Assembly: GCA_036397255.1 (NCBI GenBank)
Contig: DASWJH010000064.1
Span: 1 to 41,739, forward strand
Direction: 5' to 3'
DNA: 41,739 bases
From: Nitrospiria bacterium
Lineage (GTDB): Bacteria > Nitrospirota > Nitrospiria > DASWJH01
A program made the translations under genes and the position numbers. This document shows positions 32,871 to 39,454 of the stretch, piece after piece (positions within the stretch are counted from its first letter, which is position 1; each line of letters starts with the position of its first letter). Below the pieces are notes generated by a model that saw only the letters and a program-made list of their open reading frames with translations, was not told where the DNA came from and searched no databases.

Positions 32871-34046
32871 ATGAAAAAGGCCAAAAAATATTTCTGGGCA
32901 AGGTTGATCGGAGTTGGATTGGTTTTCCCGGTGTTTTTTGTGTTGACGGTTCCAAGTGCAAATGGAAAAGAGCCCATTCGGCTCCTCAACTTCTCAGGAA
33001 ATGTTGAAATTCAAACCTCAGGAAAGTCCACTTGGGAAAGGGTTGCCTCTACGGTCACGCTGAATCCGGGTGATATCCTAAGAACGGGGGTACGTTCGCA
33101 GGCCGAAGTTGGTTTTAACGGGGGAATCATACGAATGTATGAAAACACCCTTCTAAGGCTTCCCAAAATTGGGATGGAGGTTTCCGATGAATCTTCGATC
33201 AAATCTCAGCAGGCTTTCTTAACGTACGGTAAAGCGATCTTTAATATCGTAAAGCGGTCATTTGCAAATTCATTTGAAGTGGTCACACCCAGTTTGATCG
33301 CAGGGGTCAAGGGAACCGTGTTTAGGGTGGTGGAAGAACCTGAAGAACAAACGGTTTCGGTTTTCGAAGGAGTGGTTCAGGTTTCCAGGAGCGGAAAAAC
33401 CGGAGAAACCGTGGAATTGGTGGAAAAACAGATGGCACGATTGACCGATGGATCTTTGATGGGGCCCCTTCCTGTGGATCCAAGAGATCAGGGCTGGAAT
33501 GAATGGCAGTCCTTTCCCGTTCAAGAAACCGCGGGAGGAGCACCTTTAAATTCCATTCCGGAGAGAAACCAGGAAACTTTAGACAATGGGGATATGTCGT
33601 TTGAATCGGCGGAAAAGGGGTTGAATGAAACCGAGGAAATGTTTGCGCAAAGGATTGCAGACCGTCGAAACGAACGGTTGGGAGATTTGCTTGAAAACAG
33701 CAATGATTTTAGAAGAGAGGTTCAAACCGGCGCCATCCGGTATCCTTCTTTGACCGTTGAAAAAGTAGAAGAGGCCGTTCAAACTATATTATCATCTGCG
33801 GATCGTACGCTCGGTACAGATACCGGTTCAATCGTGAACGTGGACAGCACGATCACGGGCCTGACGGGATCCGTCGATAATACCGTCACCGGTCTGACAG
33901 GAACCGTGGATAATACCATCACCGGTGTAACGGGAACCCTCGATAATACGATTACGGGTGTAACGGGCACTGTTGAGGACACCACATCCGGCTTGCCGGA
34001 GACCCTCGATAGCACTATCTTAGATTTACCCTCTCTACTTCCGTAG
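32871..34046 (+). CDS. Exported FecR-domain protein with C-terminal 11-residue tandem repeats
   Basis: ATG 32871 has GAGGA 6 nt upstream and opens a clear signal peptide (cleavage near SANG, residue 32). The frame extends to 32775, but the better start and a promoter support 32871, giving about 391 residues. The FecR-type domain (about 35-180) contains LNPGDILRTGVRSQAEVGF and TPSLIAGVKGTVFRV. A charged helical middle (about 230-310) leads to five 11-residue repeats of the form STITGLTGSVD/NTITGVTGTLD (about 326-380). This domain in stand-alone exported proteins usually senses or binds an envelope component. CHASE2 proteins and FecR proteins are frequently neighbours, so it may be the periplasmic partner or ligand carrier of the phosphodiesterase upstream. 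Confidence 0.85.
   Translation: MKKAKKYFWARLIGVGLVFPVFFVLTVPSANGKEPIRLLNFSGNVEIQTSGKSTWERVASTVTLNPGDILRTGVRSQAEVGFNGGIIRMYENTLLRLPKIGMEVSDESSIKSQQAFLTYGKAIFNIVKRSFANSFEVVTPSLIAGVKGTVFRVVEEPEEQTVSVFEGVVQVSRSGKTGETVELVEKQMARLTDGSLMGPLPVDPRDQGWNEWQSFPVQETAGGAPLNSIPERNQETLDNGDMSFESAEKGLNETEEMFAQRIADRRNERLGDLLENSNDFRREVQTGAIRYPSLTVEKVEEAVQTILSSADRTLGTDTGSIVNVDSTITGLTGSVDNTVTGLTGTVDNTITGVTGTLDNTITGVTGTVEDTTSGLPETLDSTILDLPSLLP
33846..34010 (+). repeat. Five tandem 33-bp units coding 11-residue repeats
   Basis: Five consecutive 33-bp units in frame encode variations of NTxTGxTGTVD. Units 2-4 are closest; unit 5 (DTTSGLPETLD) is degenerate. Synonymous differences between units show that the array is not freshly duplicated. 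Confidence 0.85.
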
Positions 34047-34077
34047 ACACGTTAAAGAGGAGAATTTCCTTTGAGTT

Positions 34078-35244
34078 ATGTGGAGAATTCGACTTTTCCT
34101 TTTCGCGCTAATTCAAAAGCTCCTGGTTGCGATCCTTTTTACGGCATGTAATTTTTTTTTGACCCATAACGTCTATGGAGGCGATTTAAAACTTGAACAT
34201 CGGCTGATTGGCCAAATCAGCTATGGTTTTGAGACCAACGTGTTTCAAAGCCAAGAAAACCCAAGGGATGATTTTTATATCCTGGTTGAGGGATCCACTC
34301 ATTTTCTTATTCGTCCTTCCTCGCGGGACACCATTTATGTTGATATTCTAGGCTCCTACCAAGCTTTCCAACGGCTGAAAAATTCAAACCAGTTTTTTAT
34401 TGATACCGCAATAGACCTCCAACATAAAATAAACTCCTTTTGGGACGTTGGATTTTCCCAAATCTTTTCTTACAACGATTTAAAGCTTTTGGATACCGAG
34501 GGAGAACCTCTCCCCGGGTCAAAAATTGGGTCTGTCAATTACCAGTCGAGATTTTACGTTCTCCTGTTCCCGGGCGATGATTGGGTGGGAGAATTAGGTG
34601 GGGGTTTTCGTAGAAAAGATGTGGAAGAATCCGAAGGGTTGATTTCGTTGGACCTAAATGCTTTTTTTGGGGATGCGGCGCTTCGTTATTATTTTACACG
34701 CTCGAGTTTGATTCGGCTCAAATATGTCGGAAGTTACTTCGATTACGACCGGTTAAAGGCAGGAACCGCCCCCACCGGCATTCCCAGTGAGGTCAGTCCA
34801 GGTCTTGCCTTTAAACGGCACGATATCAAATTTAAAGTTTATATAAGGGAGTTTGAAAAAATCCAAGCCATCGGCATTGGAAAGTTTCGCTATAACGAAG
34901 ATCCCTATCAGCAGGATTTAAGCTATGACCAATATGAGGGTGTAGGCCAGGTTAAGGTCAAAATCTTTTGGAATATTTCCGTGAATTCTTCGATGGCCTA
35001 TCGTATTCGAGATTACCGGACCCGGGCTTCCAATGTGTTTGTGGATCCAAACAGCGGGCAGATCCTGCCCGCCCGGGCAAAGCTCAAGGAGAACTTTTTG
35101 ATTTTTGAGGCCTCGGTCTACAAAAAACTCTTTTCTCCCATCGATCTATCCCTTCGGTATGTTTGGATCAAGAAAAATACCAACGCCATCGGGGGAGATT
35201 TTGAAAGCGCCCAAGGGACCATCGGTCTTCGGGCCACCTTTTGA
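34078..35244 (+). CDS. Outer-membrane beta-barrel protein
   Basis: The 388-residue protein has a signal peptide (about 1-35) and a body of alternating amphipathic strands with long polar turns. It ends in GLRATF, an outer-membrane barrel C-terminal signature. Size and strand pattern suggest about 14-16 strands. It resembles the BBP2-like outer-membrane proteins that commonly follow FecR genes, but this is a pattern judgement. A stop lies just upstream in frame, so ATG 34078 is the first possible start. GAGGAG is 15 nt away, which is longer than usual. It lies 31 nt behind the FecR gene and so is very probably in the same operon. A transport or anchoring role for the FecR protein is possible. 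Confidence 0.8.
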   Translation: MWRIRLFLFALIQKLLVAILFTACNFFLTHNVYGGDLKLEHRLIGQISYGFETNVFQSQENPRDDFYILVEGSTHFLIRPSSRDTIYVDILGSYQAFQRLKNSNQFFIDTAIDLQHKINSFWDVGFSQIFSYNDLKLLDTEGEPLPGSKIGSVNYQSRFYVLLFPGDDWVGELGGGFRRKDVEESEGLISLDLNAFFGDAALRYYFTRSSLIRLKYVGSYFDYDRLKAGTAPTGIPSEVSPGLAFKRHDIKFKVYIREFEKIQAIGIGKFRYNEDPYQQDLSYDQYEGVGQVKVKIFWNISVNSSMAYRIRDYRTRASNVFVDPNSGQILPARAKLKENFLIFEASVYKKLFSPIDLSLRYVWIKKNTNAIGGDFESAQGTIGLRATF

Positions 35245-35266
35245 CCCCACCATCCTTCGTTGACTA

Positions 35267-35295
35267 TTGAATACAGGGCTGAATCCCAGTATGAT
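35267..35295 (+). promoter_or_regulatory. Promoter of the O-methyltransferase gene with a short leader
   Basis: TTGAAT (35267-35272), a 17-nt spacer and TATGAT (35290-35295) place the transcript start near 35302, 9 nt before ATG 35311. No Shine-Dalgarno sequence is visible. The promoter overlaps the longer reading frame from 35260 and so favours the internal start. Confidence 0.5.
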
Positions 35296-35310
35296 GATGA
35301 ACCTGATAAA

Positions 35311-35991
35311 ATGAATAAAAAGGACATCCAGAAAAGTTTTTTTGATCAAGGAGATCCGCAATTGGATATCATTCATCCCCAAATAGAGGGATATCTATTA
35401 TCGCTGTTACCGAAAGAGGATTCCGTCCTGTCAACGTTGGAAGCAGAGGCGGAGCGTCGCCGTTTTCCCATAGTCGGTCCTTTGGTAGGAAGGATTCTTG
35501 AGCAGTTGACCCGAATGACGGGGGCCGCCCGTGTATTTGAAATGGGGTCCGGATTTGGGTATTCTGCCTACTGGTTTGCCAAGGGGCTACGAAGGGATGG
35601 CACCGTTATTTTAACCGACGGGTCTTCTGAAAATATAAAGGAGGCAATGAAGAATTTACCCCCTACATTTCCGGATCGAAAATTTATCGGGGAAGTGGGG
35701 GAGGCTATTGACATTTTAGGGCGATACCCAGGTCCTTTTGATATTATTTTTAATGATATTGATAAGGAAGCCTATCCCGATGTGATTCAGGTCGTACTTC
35801 CAAAACTGAAAAAAGGCGGGTTGCTGGTTTCAGATAATGTGTTATGGTTTGGATCGGTCATCTCAAAAAGTGAAAAACCCGATGTCCAAGCCATTCAAAA
35901 ATATAACCAAATGATTTATAATGAAAAAGGCCTATTGACCACTATTCTTCCCATTCGAGATGGGCTTTCCATCAGCCAAAAGATAGTGTAA
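35311..35991 (+). CDS. SAM-dependent O-methyltransferase (class I, caffeoyl-CoA/COMT-like)
   Basis: The product is about 226 residues from ATG 35311; the frame is open from a TTG at 35260. The fold shows the family order: N-terminal helices, the SAM motif VFEMGSGFGYSAYWFAKGL, an acidic end of strand 2 (ILTDGSS), FDIIFNDIDKEAYPDV (the metal-site aspartate region) and KKGGLLVSDNVLWFGSV. These enzymes methylate catechol-like or other hydroxyl substrates and often need a divalent metal. The substrate is unknown. Usual family members carry D-x-D-K-x-x-Y here; the observed NDIDKEAYPD fits. A probable own promoter and short leader precede it. It is followed 56 nt later by a DUF2203 gene. Confidence 0.9.
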   Translation: MNKKDIQKSFFDQGDPQLDIIHPQIEGYLLSLLPKEDSVLSTLEAEAERRRFPIVGPLVGRILEQLTRMTGAARVFEMGSGFGYSAYWFAKGLRRDGTVILTDGSSENIKEAMKNLPPTFPDRKFIGEVGEAIDILGRYPGPFDIIFNDIDKEAYPDVIQVVLPKLKKGGLLVSDNVLWFGSVISKSEKPDVQAIQKYNQMIYNEKGLLTTILPIRDGLSISQKIV

Positions 35992-36047
35992 ACTTATCAG
36001 TTCATCATGGGGTTCTAATCAATGAAAGGAGTATTGTTTTAAAGATT

Positions 36048-36446
36048 ATGGAAGAGGAGGACCAAACATTTACACTGAAGGAAGCCAACCAGATGATTCC
36101 TGATTTAGAAGTCCTCCTGAAAGATATTCAGAAAAGCCAACTGTGCCTAGGGGGGATGAAAGAGGAAATCAAAAAAGCCGGTGACAATGCCTTGGCAAAC
36201 GGAGGAAGTCCCTGCGGTCCCCGTTTTATCCTTACCTTTGAACGTATTTTAAAAAACATAGAGAAAATACAAGATTTAGGGGTTTTGGTGAAAGACATGG
36301 AGCGAGGACTTTGTGACTTTCCATGTTTTTATCAAGGACGGGTCATTTATCTTTGTTGGAAATTAGGAGAGTCTGAGATTAAATGGTGGCATGAGGTTCA
36401 AGATGGTTTTAAAGGCCGCCAAAAAATTGAAAAAGAATTTTATTAG
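36048..36446 (+). CDS. DUF2203 family protein
   Basis: The 132-residue cytoplasmic protein matches the DUF2203 pattern. It has FTLKEANQMIPDLEVLL at the N-terminus, then a helical region with GPRF, followed by LGVLVKDMERGLCDFPCFYQ, VIYLCWKLGE and IKWWHEVQDGFKGRQ. Function is unknown. The strictly conserved His and acidic residues near the C-terminus hint at metal binding, but this is untested. AAAGGAG lies 18 nt before ATG 36048, rather far. It probably shares the methyltransferase transcript. Confidence 0.9.
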   Translation: MEEEDQTFTLKEANQMIPDLEVLLKDIQKSQLCLGGMKEEIKKAGDNALANGGSPCGPRFILTFERILKNIEKIQDLGVLVKDMERGLCDFPCFYQGRVIYLCWKLGESEIKWWHEVQDGFKGRQKIEKEFY

Positions 36447-36666
36447 CCCCCTACCAAATTTTTTAAATCACTTTTTTGCCTGGCTCATTCTTTCCTAACT
36501 AAAAAAATTTATTTAACACTTTGGTTTTTTGCTCCCGAAATCCCTTGAATTAATAAAGGCCGTCATTCCCGCGGAGCTTGTCCCCGTATGCTCAAAGCGG
36601 GGAGCGGGCATCCGGAAAAAAATCAAAACAATCATGGGATGGCACAACGGAAATGTTTTAGTTTTT
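36447..36666. other. Convergent intergenic region
   Basis: This 220-bp gap lies between the DUF2203 gene and the end of the minus-strand sigma-factor gene. It holds a REP-like repeat at 36561-36615 and AT-rich sequence. Reading frames in it look like chance. No T-tailed hairpin was found. Confidence 0.5.
36561..36615. repeat. GTCATTCCCGCGG repeat, long variant
   Basis: CGTCATTCCCGC at the left end and GCGGGCATCCGG at the right end are the arms also seen at 39129-39156. The interior holds a second inverted pair, TCCCCG with CGGGGA. It lies downstream of two convergent genes. Confidence 0.7.
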
Positions 36667-37563
36667 CTATTTCTCTTCCTGTTGATGAAATTCCTTTTTC
36701 AAAAACGATTTCAGGCGCTTGGAGATATTGGATTCTAATTGCCGAACGCGCTCTTTTGAAATGTGGAATCGGTCTGCTAGATGTTGTAGGGTTTCCGGAG
36801 TTTCAGAGAGTATTCTTTTCTCCAATATTTCGCAGTCTCTGTCTTTTAATTTTTTCTTGTATTGTTCGATTTTTTGGGTTAGAAGGTCTTTCAGTTCTTT
36901 TTCTTCGATCTCCTCATCCGCCCCTTTGATGGATGCGGGAAGGATGGCTTCCAATCCCGTCTCCGATTCCCCATGGGGTTCACTGAGCGAGAGTTCAGGG
37001 TCTGCCAGACGTTGTTCCATTTCAATTAACTTCATTTCATCGACCTTCAGGCGACTGGCCAACAACCTGGGCCCACTTTCCTGGCCCTGTGCTTCCAGGA
37101 GTTCTTTTTCTTTTCGAAGCTGGAAAAACAGCCTACGTTCTTCCTCTGTGGTTCCAATCTTGACCAATCTCCAATTTTTCATAATGTAGCGAAGAATGAA
37201 CGCTCTGATCCACCACGTCGCATAGGTGGACAGGCGTGTTCCGCGGTAGGGGTCAAATCGTTTTACGGCGTGCATTAGACCAATATTCCCCTCCTGAATA
37301 ATATCCAGCAAGGGAATGGAAACACGTTTGTATTCCCTTGCAATATTTACTACAAATTGAAGATTGGCCATCACCAGTTGGGCAACCGCATCTAAATCCC
37401 CTTTTTCTATGTACCGAACGGCTAACTGATACTCCTCCTCTCGGCTGAGAAAAGGAAAACGACGAATTTCAGTCAGGTAAGCCCGGAGCGGATCAAAGGC
37501 AACCACTGACCGTTCGGTAGGGGCTTTTTCCTCAAGATCTTGATTTTTCCGGCTATTTCCCAT
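36667..37563 (-). CDS. rpoH: RpoH-type (sigma-32) RNA polymerase sigma factor
   Basis: The 298-residue protein has sigma region 1.2 (DPLRAYLTEIRRFPFLSREEE) and region 2 (NLQFVVNIAREYK, DIIQEGNIGLMHAVKRFDP, RLSTYATWWIRAFILRYIM). Regions 3-4 end in an HTH (TLQHLADRFHISKERVRQLE). The stretch RRLFFQLRKEKELLEAQG is the RpoH box, absent from the housekeeping sigma, so this should be a heat-shock-type sigma directing chaperone and protease genes. ATG 37563 is preceded by a -10 box 7 nt away and no Shine-Dalgarno sequence. The upstream genes on this strand are mutT-like and thrB, but it appears to have its own promoter. The PPIase in this window is a plausible client, not shown. Confidence 0.93.
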   Translation of the reverse strand: MGNSRKNQDLEEKAPTERSVVAFDPLRAYLTEIRRFPFLSREEEYQLAVRYIEKGDLDAVAQLVMANLQFVVNIAREYKRVSIPLLDIIQEGNIGLMHAVKRFDPYRGTRLSTYATWWIRAFILRYIMKNWRLVKIGTTEEERRLFFQLRKEKELLEAQGQESGPRLLASRLKVDEMKLIEMEQRLADPELSLSEPHGESETGLEAILPASIKGADEEIEEKELKDLLTQKIEQYKKKLKDRDCEILEKRILSETPETLQHLADRFHISKERVRQLESNISKRLKSFLKKEFHQQEEK

Positions 37564-37570
37564 TTCCCCG

Positions 37571-37599
37571 ATTATAGTAAGACCCTCTATTCAAATCAA
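37571..37599 (-). promoter_or_regulatory. Promoter of rpoH placed for a leaderless mRNA
   Basis: On the minus strand TTGATT (37594-37599), an exact 17-nt spacer and a perfect TATAAT (37571-37576) end 7 nt before ATG 37563. Transcription should start on or within a base or two of the start codon. Confidence 0.65.
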
Positions 37600-37680
37600 C
37601 TTTTGGGGAACAGACTCATTTTAGAACGGGATGGAATGATATTGAAAGTTTCAAAAAATTGGGAAGAAAAACCAGCAGCT

Positions 37681-38094
37681 TTAATTGATCCGGAGGGAAT
37701 TTTTTTCTAATTCCTTAATTAAAAGGTCATTGGCAGGAGGGAAAGTGAAGGATTTAAAATGTGAGGGGGTGACCCATCGAATTTCTTTGCAGCCCATGGG
37801 TTTTGGAATTCCCGTTTTGATGGAACAAAGATAAGGGTGCAGGGAGATCTTTCCAATTGAATACTGATGGGTAAAGCATTTTATTTTTCGGTGGACCTTG
37901 ACCTCGACACCGACCTCTTCTTTAATCTCTCTCTGGAGACATTCCTTTAATTTTTCATGGTCAAGACGTTTCCCTCCTGGAAATTCCCAGACCCCCCCCA
38001 GGTGGACATTTTCCATCCTGCGCGCAATTAAAAACTGACCATTTTTGATAATAATCCCGATGGCCACCTGAACGGTTTTTTTCTCTTTTTTCAA
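37681..38094 (-). CDS. Nudix hydrolase, MutT-like (8-oxo-dGTP diphosphatase type)
   Basis: The 137-residue protein contains a perfect Nudix box (G-x5-E-x7-REIKEEVGV) starting at about residue 39 after FPGGKRL. The VxVAIGIIIKNGQFLIARR start and a C-terminal KEIRWVTPSHF strand complete the MutT-like fold. MutT enzymes sanitise oxidised dGTP using Mg2+. Nudix specificity is hard to read from sequence, so other nucleoside diphosphate derivatives are possible. Its start overlaps the homoserine kinase stop by 4 nt (ATGA), so the two are co-translated. Confidence 0.9.
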   Translation of the reverse strand: MKKEKKTVQVAIGIIIKNGQFLIARRMENVHLGGVWEFPGGKRLDHEKLKECLQREIKEEVGVEVKVHRKIKCFTHQYSIGKISLHPYLCSIKTGIPKPMGCKEIRWVTPSHFKSFTFPPANDLLIKELEKNSLRIN

Positions 38095-39041
38095 AGGATC
38101 TTCCCCTTAACCATTCTAACGCCATGACGATCCATACTTGACACGGTTACGGTGGCCTTTAAACCTTTACGCTGAAACGCCTGCTGCATGGCCCTTCCAA
38201 TCTTTTCCCCCTTTGTCGGGTGGTCTGTGATCGCGAAGAGGGTAGACCCTGCCCCGCTGATGGAACATCCAAAAGCCCCATTTTTTAATGCCGCTTTTTT
38301 TACCTCAGAAAAACCAGGGATTAGTACCGACCGTTTAGGTTCGACAATCACATCTTCAATGGCTTCTCCAAAAGCGCGGACATTTTTTTGGCCCACCGCT
38401 GCAACCAAGGCGCAGCTGAACGCCATATTTTGAATAAAATGGGCCATGGGGATTTTTAGAGGAAGAACTTTTCTTGCGCGTTTGGTCAGTAAAGGAAAGT
38501 GGGGGGTCACCAGTACCACCACCAGATTGGGAATAACCCCTAAAGGGACAGTTTTTTTTGTTTTTGGATTGCTGATGACCACCCCTCCGAAAAGAGAGGC
38601 AGAGATATTATCCAAAAAATAGCCACCGCTGACCCGGCTTTCCGCCTTTGCACAGGGAATGAGGAGCTCTTCTTTTTTTAAAGGTTCCCCGAAAAGAATA
38701 TTCGTGGCGAAGCCTCCTGCAACTGCACTGGCAGCGCTGCTTCCGAGGCCGTTCCCGGGAATGTTCTTGTGCAGCCAGAGATCCACTCCCTTTTTTATTC
38801 CTAATCTTTTCCGTACTTCTTGGGCGGCAATTCCAACCGTATTTTTTCTCGCATCTTTTGGGATTTGGGTTTGGGTTCCCGAGATCGAGTGGATCCTGAT
38901 TCCGGAATCGGAAGATAAACTTGCTGTAACCCAATCTCCGATTCCGGTCACGGCGCAACCCAGGACATCAAAACCCGGCCCAATGTTTCCCACCGAAGCG
39001 GGAGCAAAAACAGTGACTATTTTGGGTTGTTTTTTAGACAT
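38091..39041 (-). CDS. thrB: Homoserine kinase ThrB
   Basis: The 316-residue GHMP-kinase protein has PASVGNIGPGFDVLGCAV (the ThrB N-terminus), the ATP-binding loop IPGNGLGSSAASAVAG (about 93-108) and the C-terminal GCSISGAGSTLFAI. It phosphorylates L-homoserine on its hydroxyl group in threonine synthesis, in the cytoplasm. AAAGG lies a few nt before ATG 39041. It is translationally coupled to the downstream Nudix gene. The length is near the usual 300-310 residues. No thrC or hom is in the window. Confidence 0.94.
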   Translation of the reverse strand: MSKKQPKIVTVFAPASVGNIGPGFDVLGCAVTGIGDWVTASLSSDSGIRIHSISGTQTQIPKDARKNTVGIAAQEVRKRLGIKKGVDLWLHKNIPGNGLGSSAASAVAGGFATNILFGEPLKKEELLIPCAKAESRVSGGYFLDNISASLFGGVVISNPKTKKTVPLGVIPNLVVVLVTPHFPLLTKRARKVLPLKIPMAHFIQNMAFSCALVAAVGQKNVRAFGEAIEDVIVEPKRSVLIPGFSEVKKAALKNGAFGCSISGAGSTLFAITDHPTKGEKIGRAMQQAFQRKGLKATVTVSSMDRHGVRMVKGKIL

Positions 39042-39128
39042 TCTGCCTTTAAATCCACCTTATTAAAGGGAGCTTTAAAAGTGAGATAAGTTTTTTCTAC
39101 TCAAAGTGAAAGTGTTGGGGTTAAATTG

Positions 39129-39156
39129 GTCATTCCCGCGGAAGCGGGAATCCAGG
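39129..39156. repeat. GTCATTCCCGCGG-type REP element
   Basis: ATTCCCGC (39132-39139) and GCGGGAAT (39144-39151) form a perfect 8-bp stem with a GGAA loop, flanked by GTC on the left and CCAGG on the right. It is nearly identical to the copy at 41376-41404. Confidence 0.85.
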
Positions 39157-39378
39157 CTTATTTTGAACCCATCTAAAAAACCCGCGTAAGGGGAAATCCC
39201 TTCCACTTTCACAATCGATTACACAAAAAAAATTTTTTTTCCCCCCGTCACTATATCACATTGAATCCTGATCTCCAATCCTGGAATTCTTTTTTGAAAG
39301 GGGGAAGAAGGTGAAATCAAATGGGGTGGAACCCCTTGCAAAAAGAGGCCTTCGGAGAAATTAGGAGTGAATTGATGG

Positions 39379-39407
39379 TAGACAGGGGTTATCATTTGGG
39401 GTAGAAT
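39379..39407 (+). promoter_or_regulatory. Promoter of the S9 peptidase gene
   Basis: TAGACA (39379-39384), an exact 17-nt spacer and TAGAAT (39402-39407) differ by one base each from consensus. The leader would be about 40 nt and ends in a normal ribosome-binding site. Confidence 0.6.
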
Positions 39408-39454
39408 TTTGAGTTAAACACTTTTAAATTTGAAATTCAGAGGAGATCTAAACG

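Larger units (their letters stand above)
39042..39454. other. Divergent intergenic region with a repeat and promoter
   Basis: This 413-bp gap contains the REP-like repeat at 39129-39156, a homopolymer-rich stretch (about 39222-39246) and the promoter at 39379-39407. AGAGGAG serves the peptidase gene. No ORF with supporting signals was found. Upstream of thrB only the weak ribosome-binding site was seen. Confidence 0.5.

Noticed and set aside
33846-34010. Tandem repeats considered as a CRISPR-like array
   Set aside because: Units are contiguous without spacers and lie in frame within a coding sequence.
33779-34015. Minus-strand ORF over the FecR repeats
   Set aside because: Its apparent repeats simply reflect the 33-bp tandem repeats read on the other strand.
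36529-36929. Plus-strand ORFs around the rpoH 3' end
   Set aside because: They cross the REP-like element and the antisense strand of rpoH and match no family.
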